DNA of 64,000 bases from Pandoraea nosoerga (lineage in GTDB: Bacteria > Pseudomonadota > Gammaproteobacteria > Burkholderiales > Burkholderiaceae). The DNA lies in NCBI RefSeq assembly GCF_902459585.1, contig NZ_CABPSC010000013.1, forward strand, positions 103,007-167,006. Reading direction: 5' to 3'. Positions 46,041-56,004 of this stretch are shown here, one piece after another (within the stretch, counting starts at the first letter, position 1; each line of letters begins with the position of its first letter). Made by a program: the position numbers and the translations under genes. Under the pieces are notes generated by a model. It made no database searches, was not told where the DNA came from, and worked only from the letters and a program-made list of their open reading frames with translations.

Positions 46041-46451
46041 ATTTCTCCTCTCGAAATGAGATTACCGCAGGTTTACTGCGAGCCTAGACGACGGAACCAA
46101 AGTCTTACATCGCTCGAAGTATAACATCGCCGAGTGCGCGAAAGCATGGCCCATGCACTTCGAATAATGTCTAACTTATGCCACGGCATTTTGCCATAGC
46201 GCTCCAGCCGGCCGCGAGAAAAAACCCAGGTTTGCCGCCCCTCGTGGCGCAGTTGTGGTTTGAGCGCAACACCTTTTGAAGCGCCTCGCCAACCGTTTCA
46301 TTGCCCGTGATTACGCGACGTTTTGGCCTCCTCTTCATGTCTTGTGCATCGCATCACGCTCGTTTCGGATGCCTATGACGGGCATGTTAGAATCACGTGA
46401 TCATATCGCCGGCAGCCGCCTATCGCGATTAGGGCTTGATAGACACGGATA
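46041..46451. other. divergent promoter region of ompA and gyrA
   Basis: This 411-bp spacer contains no convincing gene. On the left, TATACT (minus strand, 46118-46123) lies about 80 bp before ompA. On the right, TGTTAGAAT at 46385-46393 looks like an extended -10 about 55 bp before gyrA. No clear -35 is visible for either. The middle has no repeat or RNA-like feature that I recognise. Confidence 0.45.
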
Positions 46452-49073
46452 ATGGATCAGTTCGCCAAAGAAACTCTCCCGATTTCGCTCGAAGAAGAAA
46501 TGCGGCGGTCGTATCTCGATTACGCCATGAGCGTGATCGTCGGCCGCGCCTTGCCGGACGTGCGCGATGGCCTGAAGCCGGTTCACCGCCGTGCGCTGTT
46601 CGCCATGCACGAGTTGAACAACGACTGGAACCGTGCGTACAAGAAATCCGCGCGTATCGTCGGTGACGTCATCGGTAAATATCACCCGCACGGCGACGCT
46701 TCCGTCTACGACACCATCGTGCGCATGGCGCAGCCGTTCTCGCTGCGCTACATGCTCGTCGACGGACAGGGCAACTTCGGTTCGGTCGACGGCGACAACG
46801 CCGCCGCCATGCGATACACCGAAGTGCGCATGGCCAAGATCGGCCACGAACTGCTCGCGGACATCGACAAGGAAACCGTCGACTTCGGTCCGAACTACGA
46901 CGGCAGCGAAAAGGAACCGCTGATCCTGCCGGCCCGCATCCCGAACCTGCTGCTCAACGGCTCCTCGGGGATCGCGGTCGGTATGGCGACCAACATTCCG
47001 CCGCACAACCTCAACGAAGTCGTCGAGGGCTGCCTGCACCTGCTCAAGCACCCCGACGCCAGCGTCGACGAACTCATCGAGATCATCCCCGCGCCCGATT
47101 TCCCGACGGCCGGCATCATTTACGGTATCTCCGGCGTGCGCGAGGGTTACCGCACCGGCCGCGGTCGCGTCGTGATGCGAGCGAAGACTCACTTCGAAGA
47201 CATCGATCGCGGCCAGCGCGTGGCGATCATCGTCGACGAACTGCCTTACCAGGTCAACAAGCGCTCGCTGCTCGAGCGCATTGCCGAGCTGGTCAACGAG
47301 AAGCGTCTGGAGGGCATCTCCGACATTCGCGACGAGTCCGACAAGAGCGGCATGCGGGTGGTGATCGAGCTCAAGCGCGGGGAAGTGCCCGAGGTGGTGC
47401 TCAACAACCTCTACAAGCACACCCAGCTGCAAGATACCTTCGGCATGAACATGGTGGCGCTCGTCGACGGCCAGCCCAAGCTGCTGAACCTGCGCGAGAT
47501 GCTGGTGCACTTCCTGTCGCACCGCCGCGAAGTGATCACTCGCCGCACGATCTACGAACTGCGCCGCGCCCGCGAGCGCGGCCACGTGCTCGAAGGTCTG
47601 GCGGTAGCACTCGCTAACATCGACGACTTCATCGCGATCATCAAGGCCGCGCCCACGCCGCCGATCGCGAAGGCCGCGCTGATGGAGAAGTCGTGGGATT
47701 CGTCGGTGGTGCGCGAGATGCTCGCGCGTGCCGAGAGCGAGACCCAGGGCGGCCGTGCCGCCTATCGTCCGGAAGGGCTGGACGCCGCGGTCGGCATGCA
47801 GGCCGACGGCCTGTACCGCCTGTCCGAGACGCAGGCGCAGGAAATCCTGCAGATGCGTCTGCAGCGCCTGACCGGCCTGGAGCAGGACAAGATCGTCTCC
47901 GAGTACAAGGAAGTCATGGCGCAGATCGCCGACTTGCTGGACATTCTGGCGCGTCCGGAGCGCGTCACCACGATCATCGGCGAAGAACTCACGGCCGTGC
48001 GCGCCGAGTTCGGCGACGCCCGTCGCTCGACCATCGAACACAACGCTACCGAGCTCGACACCGAAGACCTGATCACGCCGCAGGACATGGTCGTGACCCT
48101 GTCGCACTCGGGCTACATCAAATCGATGCCGCTGTCGGAGTACCGCGCGCAGAAGCGCGGCGGCCGCGGCAAGCAGGCGGCTGCGACGAAGGACGACGAC
48201 TGGATCGACACGCTGTTCATCGCGAACACGCACGACACGATCCTGTGCTTCTCGAACCGCGGTCGCGTGTACTGGATCAAGGTCTACGAGGTGCCGCAGG
48301 GCTCGCGGAACTCGCGTGGCCGCCCGATCGTCAATATGTTCCCGTTGCAGGACGGCGAGAAAATCAACGTGGTGCTGCCGGTCAAGGAGTACACGGAAGA
48401 TCGCTTCGTGTTCATGGCAACGAGCCTGGGCACGGTCAAGAAGACGCCGCTGGCGGCCTTCAGCCGTCCGCTCAAGAAGGGCATCATCGCCGTGAACCTG
48501 GACGAGGGCGACGTTCTGATCGGTGCGGCGATCACCGACGGCGCTCACGACGTCATGCTGTTCTCGGACGCCGGCAAGGCCGTGCGCTTCGACGAGAACG
48601 ACGTGCGCCCGATGGGGCGCGAAGCGCGCGGCGTTCGCGGCATGCAGCTCGAAGACGGCCAGACGGTCATCGCGCTGCTCGTCGCCGAGAACGAACAGCA
48701 GTCGGTGCTCACGGCCACGGAGAACGGCTACGGCAAACGCACGTCGATCACCGAATATACGCGCCATGGCCGCGGCACTAAGGGTATGATTGCGATCCAG
48801 ACGAGCGAGCGCAACGGCCGGGTGGTCGCCGCGACGCTGGTCGAGCCGGATGACGAGATCATGCTGATCACTACCGGCGGGGTGCTGATCCGTACGCGCG
48901 TGTCCGAGATCCGCGAAATGGGCCGCGCCACGCAGGGGGTGACGCTGATCAGCCTGGACGAGGGCACGACGCTCTCAGGTCTGCAACGCATCGTCGAGTC
49001 CGATGCCGAAGTCGCGGACACCGCCGAGAACGGTGGCGACGGCGAGGCGCCCGAAGCGGATGTCACGGAGTAA
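46452..49073 (+). CDS. gyrA: DNA gyrase subunit A
   Basis: The 873-residue product breaks and rejoins DNA in the gyrase A2B2 complex. The winged-helix region has the catalytic Tyr122 in AMRYTEV, with numbering identical to E. coli. The quinolone-determining region reads [10 protein letters not shown], so residue 83 is Ala (Ser in E. coli) and residue 87 is Asp. The C-terminal DNA-wrapping domain has six blade-like repeats and a GyrA box, QKRGGRG, near residue 569. A short acidic tail (to ADVTE) closes the protein. The gene is divergent from ompA. Confidence 0.97.
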   Translation: MDQFAKETLPISLEEEMRRSYLDYAMSVIVGRALPDVRDGLKPVHRRALFAMHELNNDWNRAYKKSARIVGDVIGKYHPHGDASVYDTIVRMAQPFSLRYMLVDGQGNFGSVDGDNAAAMRYTEVRMAKIGHELLADIDKETVDFGPNYDGSEKEPLILPARIPNLLLNGSSGIAVGMATNIPPHNLNEVVEGCLHLLKHPDASVDELIEIIPAPDFPTAGIIYGISGVREGYRTGRGRVVMRAKTHFEDIDRGQRVAIIVDELPYQVNKRSLLERIAELVNEKRLEGISDIRDESDKSGMRVVIELKRGEVPEVVLNNLYKHTQLQDTFGMNMVALVDGQPKLLNLREMLVHFLSHRREVITRRTIYELRRARERGHVLEGLAVALANIDDFIAIIKAAPTPPIAKAALMEKSWDSSVVREMLARAESETQGGRAAYRPEGLDAAVGMQADGLYRLSETQAQEILQMRLQRLTGLEQDKIVSEYKEVMAQIADLLDILARPERVTTIIGEELTAVRAEFGDARRSTIEHNATELDTEDLITPQDMVVTLSHSGYIKSMPLSEYRAQKRGGRGKQAAATKDDDWIDTLFIANTHDTILCFSNRGRVYWIKVYEVPQGSRNSRGRPIVNMFPLQDGEKINVVLPVKEYTEDRFVFMATSLGTVKKTPLAAFSRPLKKGIIAVNLDEGDVLIGAAITDGAHDVMLFSDAGKAVRFDENDVRPMGREARGVRGMQLEDGQTVIALLVAENEQQSVLTATENGYGKRTSITEYTRHGRGTKGMIAIQTSERNGRVVAATLVEPDDEIMLITTGGVLIRTRVSEIREMGRATQGVTLISLDEGTTLSGLQRIVESDAEVADTAENGGDGEAPEADVTE

Positions 49074-49214
49074 TTCAGGCGTAACTCGATGTAAGCTTCG
49101 GGTGCATTGTCCCGAAAAGTCAGTAGAATCTGGCTCGATGCAGTGAAGTGACCAGGCGAGGATGCATCTATTTATCGCCGGCGGGAGCTGGCGAACTTTG
49201 GAGTGACTATTACT

Positions 49215-49802
49215 ATGCAACACAACGTCAAGAAGTGGATGTGGCTGCTGCTGGCAGCACCGGCAGTGGCAATGGCCCAGCAGAGCGCTCCGCTGGATGC
49301 CGACAAGAAGGCAGCCATCAAGGATCTGCTTGATGCCATCGACTCCAGCAAGCTCGTGACCGCCATCGGCGAAGGTGCTCAGGCGCAAGCCAAGCAACTG
49401 GCGCCGCAAGTGCTGGAGCGCCAGCTGGTCGAGAACAAGACGTTGAGCGACGCACAGAAGCAGGCCATCGTGCCGACGCTGCAACAGAATTCCGTGCAGA
49501 AGCTGGTTGACGGTGCGGGCAAGGTCTTCACGACCGACTCGTTCAAGAACGACGCGGTGCAGGCCCAGTACGCCGCCTATGGCAAGTACTACACGACCGA
49601 CGAGATCAAGGGTCTGACGGCGTTCTACAAGAGCCCGGTCGGCCAGAAGTACATCAAGGTGCAGGACCAGGTTGGCCAGGAAGTGGTCGGCGGCCTGATG
49701 CAGAAGTACATGCCGCAATCGATCGACGCGACCAGCAAGCAGGCTGACGCCGAAATCGCCGCGGCTGCCAAGTCGGCACCGAAGGCTCCGGCCAAGAAGT
49801 AA
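49215..49802 (+). CDS. DUF2059-domain secreted protein
   Basis: The 195-residue product has a signal peptide (MQHNVKKWMWLLLAAPAVAM, then AQ) and a DUF2059 domain over about residues 95-160 (YYTTDEIKGLTAFYKSPVGQ). These small helical periplasmic proteins are common after gyrA in Burkholderiales; function is unknown. I chose ATG 49215 over the GTG at 49203 because GGAG lies 11 bases before it and the signal peptide starts there. A strong hairpin terminator follows. Confidence 0.85.
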   Translation: MQHNVKKWMWLLLAAPAVAMAQQSAPLDADKKAAIKDLLDAIDSSKLVTAIGEGAQAQAKQLAPQVLERQLVENKTLSDAQKQAIVPTLQQNSVQKLVDGAGKVFTTDSFKNDAVQAQYAAYGKYYTTDEIKGLTAFYKSPVGQKYIKVQDQVGQEVVGGLMQKYMPQSIDATSKQADAEIAAAAKSAPKAPAKK

Positions 49803-49841
49803 TTCGGTACGATTCGGCGGGCGCCGCCGGGTTTGACCGAT

Positions 49842-49877
49842 AATGGCCGTTTGCGAGCGATCGCAAACGGCCATTTT
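49842..49877 (+). terminator. long hairpin after the DUF2059 gene
   Basis: A perfect 15-bp stem: AATGGCCGTTTGCGA (49842-49856) with TCGCAAACGGCCATT (49861-49875) and loop GCGA. TT follows, then GCG, so the U-tract is short. It very probably ends the gyrA-side transcription before the serC operon. Confidence 0.85.
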
Positions 49878-49981
49878 GCGTTGAGGAGGCAAATCGGCAG
49901 ATTCGGCTCGGAATTATCCAGAATCCCTTCGTCCAACGCCGGAAAACTCGCCCGGCCCCGCACGCGAAGTGCAACTGGCGG

Positions 49982-49987
49982 TATAGT
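49982..49987 (+). promoter_or_regulatory. candidate -10 element of the serC operon
   Basis: TATAGT at 49982-49987 is the best -10 hexamer in the spacer between the DUF2059 terminator and serC. Upstream, GTGCAA is a weak -35. Transcripts from here would carry a leader of about 100 nt that includes the hairpin at 50029. Confidence 0.4.
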
Positions 49988-50028
49988 TGGCCCTTATCGC
50001 CGCCGCGCAACCGAATCATCGTCCAGAC

Positions 50029-50080
50029 GTGAAACGCAAGCCGCACGGGTGCCTGTCCGACGGCTTGCGTTTCACTTTTA
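50029..50080 (+). terminator. terminator-like hairpin in the serC leader (possible attenuator)
   Basis: A perfect 15-bp inverted repeat, GTGAAACGCAAGCCG (50029-50043) and CGGCTTGCGTTTCAC (50061-50075), with a 17-nt loop. It is followed at once by TTTTA. It ends about 16 bp before the serC ATG, downstream of the candidate promoter. The shape is that of an intrinsic terminator, so it may act as an attenuator of the serine/aromatic operon. No obvious leader peptide or anti-terminator could be identified. Confidence 0.65.
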
Positions 50081-50095
50081 CTGCAGCAAACGATT

Positions 50096-51205
50096 ATGAC
50101 GCGTGCTTTCAATTTTTCCGCCGGTCCGGCGGCGTTGCCCGCCGAAGTGCTCGCGCGGGCGGCCGAGGAGATGCTCGACTGGCACGGGGCCGGCATGAGC
50201 GTGATGGAGATGAGCCATCGCGGCAAGGAATTCATGAGCATTCTGGCGCAGGCGCAAGCCGATCTGCGCGAGTTGCTGGCCGTGCCGGAGAACTACCGCA
50301 TCCTGTTCATGCAGGGCGGCGCGCTCGCCGAGAACGCGCTCATTCCGATGAACCTGCTCGGCGCGCGTGCAGACGGGCAGCGCACGGCCGACTATGTCGT
50401 CACGGGTTCGTGGTCGGTGAAGTCTCAGAAGGAAGCGCGCAAGTATTGCGAGGTGAACATCGCGGCGAGCACGGAAGACGAAAAGTTCACGCGCCTGCCG
50501 TCGATGGCCGAATGGAAGCTGTCGAAGGACCCCGCTTACGTGCACATCTGCACGAACGAGACGATTCATGGCGTCGAGTACTTCTGGACGCCGGACCTGG
50601 CCGCCGCGGGGTTGCCCGATACGCCGCTCGTGGCCGACGTCTCCTCGCACATTCTCTCGCGTCCTATGGACGTCTCGAAGTTTGGCGTGATGTACGGCGG
50701 GGCGCAGAAGAATATCGGTCCGTCGGGGCTGACGGTCGTCATCGTGCGTGACGACCTGCTGGGCCGTGCATTGCCGATCACGCCGAGCGCGTTCGACTGG
50801 AAGATCGTTGCGGAAAACGATTCGATGTACAACACCCCGCCGACTTATGCCATCTACATCGCGGGGCTGGTGTTCCAGTGGATCAAGCGTCAGGGCGGTC
50901 TGGCCGCGATGGAAGCGCAGAACAAGGCGAAGGCGGAACTGCTGTACGGCTATCTCGATGGCAGCGACTTTTATCGCACGTCGGTGGCTGCGGATTGCCG
51001 CTCGCGCATGAACGTGCCGTTCTTCCTGCATGACGACGCGCTCAACGAAACTTTCCTGGCCGGCGCTCGCGAGCGCGGCCTGCTGCAGCTCAAGGGCCAC
51101 AAGTCCGTGGGAGGCATGCGCGCCTCGATTTACAACGCGATGCCGCTCGCCGGCGTCCAGGCGCTGGTCGACTATCTGCGTGAATTCGAACGCAGTCACG
51201 GCTGA
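50096..51205 (+). CDS. serC: phosphoserine aminotransferase
   Basis: The 369-residue PLP enzyme makes phosphoserine, and 4-phosphohydroxythreonine for pyridoxine. It opens [15 protein letters not shown], has [14 protein letters not shown], and the PLP lysine in [11 protein letters not shown] (Lys205). No real Shine-Dalgarno sequence precedes ATG 50096; a terminator-like hairpin lies just upstream. It heads the run serC-pheA-tyrA-aroA. Confidence 0.96.
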   Translation: MTRAFNFSAGPAALPAEVLARAAEEMLDWHGAGMSVMEMSHRGKEFMSILAQAQADLRELLAVPENYRILFMQGGALAENALIPMNLLGARADGQRTADYVVTGSWSVKSQKEARKYCEVNIAASTEDEKFTRLPSMAEWKLSKDPAYVHICTNETIHGVEYFWTPDLAAAGLPDTPLVADVSSHILSRPMDVSKFGVMYGGAQKNIGPSGLTVVIVRDDLLGRALPITPSAFDWKIVAENDSMYNTPPTYAIYIAGLVFQWIKRQGGLAAMEAQNKAKAELLYGYLDGSDFYRTSVAADCRSRMNVPFFLHDDALNETFLAGARERGLLQLKGHKSVGGMRASIYNAMPLAGVQALVDYLREFERSHG

Positions 51206-51325
51206 CGAGGGTGGACCGGCGGCGTGACGCGAGCGTTCCGGGCGCCCGAGACGGGGCCGGAACCACAGAGGCAGCGCGCCGGAGAGCACCTGACCATGTC
51301 CCATCGCAAGAAGACAATACGTTCC

Positions 51326-52408
51326 ATGGATGACGATCTGAATGCATCGCTGCGCCCGCTGCGCGAGAAAATCGATGCCATCGACGCGCAGTTGCTCAAG
51401 CTGCTCAATCAACGTGCGGCCATCGCGCTGGAGGTCGGCGAGGTCAAGAAGCGTTTCGGCGCGCCCGTGTTTCGGCCCGAGCGGGAGCTGCAGGTGATTT
51501 CGCGGCTCCAGCAGGCGAACGACGGGCCTTTGTACGGCGACAACCTCGCGTCGATCTGGCGCGAGATCATGTCTGCGAGCCGGGCGCTCGAGAAAGTCAT
51601 GACGGTGGCCTACCTGGGACCGGCGGGAACTTACAGCGAGCAGGCCGCGTTCTCTTATTTCGGCCAGAGCGTGAAAGGGTTGCCGTGCCCGTCGCTCGAT
51701 GAAGTGTTCCGTGCGGTCGAGGCCGGCAGTGCGGACTTCGGCGTCGTGCCGGTCGAGAACTCGACCGAAGGCGTGGTGTCGCGCACGCTGGACCTGTTGC
51801 TCCAAAGCCCCCTGACGATCGGCGGCGAAGTGGCGTTGCCGATTCATCACAATCTGATGTCGCAGTCCGGCACGCTCGAGGGCGTGACACGCATCTGCTC
51901 GCACGCCCAGTCGCTCGCACAGTGCCAGCACTGGCTGTCGGCGCACTTGCCCAAACTCGAGCGGCAGGCGGTGGCGAGCAATGCCGAAGCGGCGCGCATG
52001 GCGTCGACCGATCCGACCGTGGCCGCCATCGCAGGTGAATCGGCGGCCACGCAATACGGCTTGCAGATCGCGTTCTCGCACGTGCAGGACGATCCGCACA
52101 ACCGCACGCGCTTCGTCGTGATCGGCACACAGGATGCCGCCCCGAGCGGCCGCGATCAGACGTCGCTGATCCTGTCGGTGCCCAATCGCGCCGGTGCCGT
52201 CGTCGCACTGCTCGAGCCGCTCGCGAACAACGGCGTGTCGATGACCCGTTTCGAGTCGCGTCCGGCCAAGAGCGGTGCCTGGGAGTATTACTTCTACATC
52301 GACTTCGAAGGCCACAGGGACGATCCGAACGTGGCCCGGGCGCTCGACGCATTGCGCCAGAACGCGGCCTACTGCAAGGTGCTCGGGTCGTACCCGCGCT
52401 CCGCATGA
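51326..52408 (+). CDS. pheA: bifunctional chorismate mutase / prephenate dehydratase
   Basis: The 360-residue P-protein has an AroQ chorismate mutase domain (about residues 1-90, LRPLREKIDAIDAQLLKLLN), a prephenate dehydratase domain (about 93-270, AYLGPAGTYSEQAA, and the catalytic-type NRTRF), and a C-terminal ACT domain with the phenylalanine-binding ESRP motif (FESRPAKSGAWEYYF). It commits chorismate to phenylalanine and is probably feedback-inhibited by it. ATG 51326 opens the conserved N-terminus (MDDDLNASL); in-frame upstream codons lack conservation. The stop overlaps tyrA (ATGA). Confidence 0.95.
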   Translation: MDDDLNASLRPLREKIDAIDAQLLKLLNQRAAIALEVGEVKKRFGAPVFRPERELQVISRLQQANDGPLYGDNLASIWREIMSASRALEKVMTVAYLGPAGTYSEQAAFSYFGQSVKGLPCPSLDEVFRAVEAGSADFGVVPVENSTEGVVSRTLDLLLQSPLTIGGEVALPIHHNLMSQSGTLEGVTRICSHAQSLAQCQHWLSAHLPKLERQAVASNAEAARMASTDPTVAAIAGESAATQYGLQIAFSHVQDDPHNRTRFVVIGTQDAAPSGRDQTSLILSVPNRAGAVVALLEPLANNGVSMTRFESRPAKSGAWEYYFYIDFEGHRDDPNVARALDALRQNAAYCKVLGSYPRSA

Positions 52409-53286
52409 ACACCATGCGCGTGAACAGACTTGTCATCTGCGGCGTTGGCCTGATCGGTGGCTCGCTGGCGCGTGCGCTCAAGGCGGCGGGCGCCGTGGGC
52501 GAAGTCGTTGGCGTCGGGCGCAGCGAGGCATCGCTCGCGCGAGCGCGCGAGCTGGGCGTGATCGATCGTGCCGCGACATCGATGGCGCAAGCCGTGCCCG
52601 GCGCAGACATCGTCGTGCTCGCCGCGCCGGTGGCGCAGACGCCCGCGTTGCTCGCCGCGATTCGTCCACATCTGGGCGGCGGCACACTCGTGACCGACGC
52701 GGGCAGCACGAAGAGCGACGCGGTGGCCGCTGCTCGCGCGGCGCTGGACGACGAGGCGTGGCGCTTCGTGCCGGGCCATCCGATTGCGGGCGCGGAACTG
52801 TCCGGCGTCGACGCCGCGAAGGCCGACCTCTATCGCGATCGGCGCGTGGTGCTTTGCCCACAGGCGGTGAACCGTGCGCAAGACGTCGCCCGGGTGCGCG
52901 CCATGTGGGAGGCCACGGGCGCGCTGGTGTCGGAAATGTCAGAGACGCAGCACGATCGGGTTTTCGCGTCGGTCAGCCATCTGCCGCACGTGCTGTCGTA
53001 TGCGCTTATCGCGCAGATTCTGGAGGCCCCCGATGCCGCGCTGAAATTCGGTTTCGCGGGCGGTGGCTTTCGGGATTTCACGCGCATTGCCGCCTCCAAT
53101 CCGGAGATGTGGCGCGATATCTGCGTGGCTAATCGCGACGCCCTGCTCGCTGAGCTCGACGGCTATCTCGCCACGCTCGGCGCGTTGCGCCAATTGATCG
53201 ACGCCGGCGATGGCGCTGGTCTGGAGGCCGTCTTCGCTCGCACGAGTCAGGCGCGAACGGACTGGGCCAAGCAACAGGAAAAGTAA
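52405..53286 (+). CDS. tyrA: prephenate (cyclohexadienyl) dehydrogenase
   Basis: The 293-residue product has the N-terminal Rossmann motif GVGLIGG (residues 13-19), [11 protein letters not shown], and [14 protein letters not shown] with the conserved catalytic His. It oxidatively decarboxylates prephenate or arogenate in tyrosine synthesis. It lacks a fused mutase or ACT domain. It overlaps pheA by four bases and aroA by one (TAATG), so the three are coupled. I see no hisC-type aminotransferase between pheA and tyrA, where some relatives have one. Confidence 0.92.
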   Translation: MNTMRVNRLVICGVGLIGGSLARALKAAGAVGEVVGVGRSEASLARARELGVIDRAATSMAQAVPGADIVVLAAPVAQTPALLAAIRPHLGGGTLVTDAGSTKSDAVAAARAALDDEAWRFVPGHPIAGAELSGVDAAKADLYRDRRVVLCPQAVNRAQDVARVRAMWEATGALVSEMSETQHDRVFASVSHLPHVLSYALIAQILEAPDAALKFGFAGGGFRDFTRIAASNPEMWRDICVANRDALLAELDGYLATLGALRQLIDAGDGAGLEAVFARTSQARTDWAKQQEK

Positions 53287-54608
53287 TGGAAACGCTCGAT
53301 CTCGGCCCTTACGGCCATGCCGAAGGCACGCTGCGCCTGCCCGGCTCCAAAAGTATCTCGAACCGTGTGCTGCTGCTCGCCGCGCTCTCGCACGGCACGA
53401 CGCGCGTGCGCGATCTGCTCGCGTCGGACGACACGCAGGTCATGCTCGACGCACTGGCCGCGCTGGGCGTGACGTGCACGCAGGTCGGCAACACGCGTGA
53501 CTTCGTCGTCGAGGGGTGTGGCGGGGAGTTTCCGGTGAAGGCGGCCAAGCTGTTCATGGGCAATGCCGGCACGGCCATTCGTCCGCTGACGGCAGCGCTC
53601 TCGCTCAGCCACGGCGACTACGAAGTCTCGGGCGTGGCGCGCATGCACGAGCGTCCGATCGGGGATCTGGTCGACGGGCTGCGGCAACTCGGCGCGCACA
53701 TCGACTATCTGGGCAATCCGGGTTACCCGCCGTTGCATATCAAGCCTGCGGACGTGGCTGCGCCCACTGCGCCGATTCGCGTGCGCGGGGACGTCTCGAG
53801 CCAGTTCCTGACCGCGTTGCTGCTCACGCTGCCGCTACTGCCCTCGGCCTCGGGGGAGATTGTCGTGGAGGTGGAAGGCGAGTTGATCTCGAAGCCATAC
53901 ATCGAGATCACGCTGCGTTTGCTGCGCCGTTTCGGCATCGACGTCCGCCAGGACGGATGGTCGCGCTTCGCGTTGCCCGCGGCTGGCGCCGACGGCCCGA
54001 AATACCGGAGCCCCGGGGAGATCCGAGTGGAGGGCGATGCCTCGTCGGCGTCGTACTTCCTCGCGGCAGGCGCCATCGGCGGTGGGCCGATGCGCGTGGA
54101 GGGCGTGGGCCGCGACAGCATTCAGGGCGACGTGCGCTTCGTCGACGCGCTCGCTGCGATGGGGGCGAAGGTCACGTTGCACGACAATGCGATCGAGGTG
54201 CATGGCGTGGACACGCCGAGCGGCAAGCTGCGCGCGCTGGATATGGACTTCAACCACATTCCGGATGCCGCGATGACAATCGCCGTGGCGGCGCTGTTTG
54301 CTGACGGTACGACCACCCTGCGAAACATCGCGAGCTGGCGCGTGAAGGAGACCGACCGGCTCACGGCGATGGCGACGGAACTGCGCAAGGTTGGCGCGAC
54401 CGTGGAAGAGGGGGCGGACTATCTGCGAGTGACGCCTCCGACGGCGCTCACGCCGAACGCCGCCATCGACACCTACGACGATCATCGAATGGCAATGTGC
54501 TTCTCGCTGGTAAGCCTTGGCGGCGTGCCGGTGACGATCAACGACCCGAAGTGCGTGGGCAAGACGTTCCCGACTTACTTCACCGAGTTCGTCCGCGTCG
54601 CGTCGTAA
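53286..54608 (+). CDS. aroA: 3-phosphoshikimate 1-carboxyvinyltransferase (EPSP synthase)
   Basis: The 440-residue enzyme adds the enolpyruvyl group of PEP to shikimate-3-phosphate. Signatures are [31 protein letters not shown] (the PEP/glyphosate-site loop, class I type), and a C-terminal [10 protein letters not shown]. Its start codon shares a base with the tyrA stop. It is normally followed directly by cmk in this order; here a decayed gene on the other strand intervenes. Confidence 0.96.
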   Translation: METLDLGPYGHAEGTLRLPGSKSISNRVLLLAALSHGTTRVRDLLASDDTQVMLDALAALGVTCTQVGNTRDFVVEGCGGEFPVKAAKLFMGNAGTAIRPLTAALSLSHGDYEVSGVARMHERPIGDLVDGLRQLGAHIDYLGNPGYPPLHIKPADVAAPTAPIRVRGDVSSQFLTALLLTLPLLPSASGEIVVEVEGELISKPYIEITLRLLRRFGIDVRQDGWSRFALPAAGADGPKYRSPGEIRVEGDASSASYFLAAGAIGGGPMRVEGVGRDSIQGDVRFVDALAAMGAKVTLHDNAIEVHGVDTPSGKLRALDMDFNHIPDAAMTIAVAALFADGTTTLRNIASWRVKETDRLTAMATELRKVGATVEEGADYLRVTPPTALTPNAAIDTYDDHRMAMCFSLVSLGGVPVTINDPKCVGKTFPTYFTEFVRVAS

Positions 54609-54614
54609 TGCAGA

Positions 54615-55119
54615 TTCGTGGTTTGCGCCTCGCCGCCGTGACCGTCGATCAATAGCGCCGGGAGGAGTGCCAGTCCGCGCGAGAGGACGGTGTCCCGGCG
54701 GGTGGCGCGCAACGTGCGTCGCACTGTCGCCGGAGACGATCGCGATCTCGCAGAGTCCCCACAACGCCAGCGAGGTGCGGCGGCTATACTGGCTACGAGA
54801 GAGCTGCGCGAGGTCGCGTCCGGTGACGAGGCCGACGCGCTGCCAGCCATTGCAGCAACAGCGCCATCACGCTCGAGAGCAGGACGACGCACAGCAGCGT
54901 GTAGCCGTAGCGCGCGCCTCCGGCAATGGCGGTTGCCTAATTGCCCGGATCCATATAGCCCGCGGCAACGAGCGTGCCGGCGCCCGCGAAACCCATCCAT
55001 CCCCGGCCAGGCGCGGGAAGGGTTCCCAGGCGTTGGGCGATGGCCCTCGATCGGGGCCGCCTAAGCGATAATCGCGGCTTTGCACGTCGGTCACTTCTTC
55101 CGGAACGCCGGCGGTGCAT
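54615..55119 (-). pseudogene. mntH: decayed NRAMP manganese/divalent-metal transporter
   Basis: On the minus strand the sequence reads FAGAGTLVAAGYMDPGN, then a stop (TAG where the family has Trp), then ATAIAGGARYGYTLL through MALLLQWLAAR, then a frameshift near 54838. The new frame continues VGLVTGRDLAQLS and LCEIAIVSGD. A third block, TVLSRGLALLPALLI then DGHGGEAQ, matches a much later NRAMP segment, so more than half of the protein has been deleted between them. DPGN is the metal-binding motif of the family. Three independent lesions make this a clear pseudogene. It is antisense to the aroA-cmk direction. Confidence 0.87.
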
Positions 55120-55121
55120 AC

Positions 55122-55150
55122 ATCTAAATGATAATCATTGTTATTTAGAT
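55122..55150. promoter_or_regulatory. Fur-box-like palindrome
   Basis: Outer arms ATCTAAAT (55122-55129) and ATTTAGAT (55143-55150) enclose AATGATAATCATT (55127-55139), itself a perfect palindrome and the core of the Fur consensus. I count 14 of 19 matches to the classical Fur box. It sits just upstream of the decayed mntH, as the operator of an iron- or manganese-regulated transporter would, and 44 bp before the cmk start on the other side. Confidence 0.75.
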
Positions 55151-55193
55151 GGGAAGTATATTTTCAATGTGTTGGATAGACAGAGACGAAGGG

Positions 55194-55889
55194 ATGCCTG
55201 ATTTGACGGTGGTGGACGACTCAATTCCGGTCATTACGGTGGACGGCCCGACGGCGTCCGGCAAGGGCACGGTGGCGCACCGCGTGGCCGACGCGCTGGG
55301 CTTTCACTACCTCGACAGCGGGGCGCTGTACCGGTTGACGGCGCTGGCCAGCGCGCGCCACGGCATCGATCCGGACGACGTCGGCGCGCTCACGGTGCTG
55401 GCCGAGACGCTCGACGTTCGTTTTCGCGACCAGCGCGTATGGCTGGCCGGCGAAGACGTGACCGACGCGATCCGCGCCGAAGCCATCGGCAACCGCGCAT
55501 CGAGCATTGCCGTGCACAAGCCGGTGCGCCAGGCGCTCGTGGGCCTGCAGCGGGGCTTCAAGACCGCGCCGGGCCTGGTGGCGGACGGTCGGGACATGGG
55601 GACGGTGATCTTCCCGGAGGCCGATCTCAAGGTGTTTTTGACCGCCAGCGCGCAGGCGCGTGCCGAGAGGCGGTATAAGCAATTGATAGAAAAAGGATTT
55701 TCTGCTAACATAGACAGTCTCATGCTGGATCTTGAGGCGCGTGACGCGCGGGATCGTACCCGTGCCGAGGCGCCGCTGCGGCCGGCAGAGGGTGCGCGGG
55801 TGCTCGATACATCGGGGCTCAACGTCGAACAGGCGGTGGCCCAGGTGCTCGAATGGTTCGCGCAGGTGCAGTACCCGCAAGGCGCCTGA
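55194..55889 (+). CDS. cmk: cytidylate kinase
   Basis: The 231-residue product phosphorylates CMP and dCMP. It has the P-loop GPTASGKGT (residues 18-26), YLDSGALYR and [12 protein letters not shown] chose ATG 55194; an in-frame ATG at 55149 would add 15 residues and start inside the Fur-like palindrome. The start has a GAAGGG directly in front, tighter than usual. rpsA follows after 115 bp, the normal partner. Confidence 0.92.
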   Translation: MPDLTVVDDSIPVITVDGPTASGKGTVAHRVADALGFHYLDSGALYRLTALASARHGIDPDDVGALTVLAETLDVRFRDQRVWLAGEDVTDAIRAEAIGNRASSIAVHKPVRQALVGLQRGFKTAPGLVADGRDMGTVIFPEADLKVFLTASAQARAERRYKQLIEKGFSANIDSLMLDLEARDARDRTRAEAPLRPAEGARVLDTSGLNVEQAVAQVLEWFAQVQYPQGA

Positions 55890-56004
55890 CCGAATGTTTC
55901 ATGCAGTCATTCGGCCCGGCTTTGTTTAACCTTTAACCCAACCGTTGTACGTGAGCGTCAGTCCCCCTTACGGCAGACGAACGTCAGCGGCGTAATCCAC
56001 TTTT

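Noticed and set aside
46401-48767. A 788-codon open frame antisense to gyrA
   Set aside because: It is the mirror of a highly conserved gene in GC-rich DNA, is compositionally biased (Arg/His/Val/Asp), and shows no domain.
50078-52315. A 745-codon open frame antisense to serC-pheA
   Set aside because: It spans two real genes and their junction and has no family signature. Long antisense frames are expected at this GC content.
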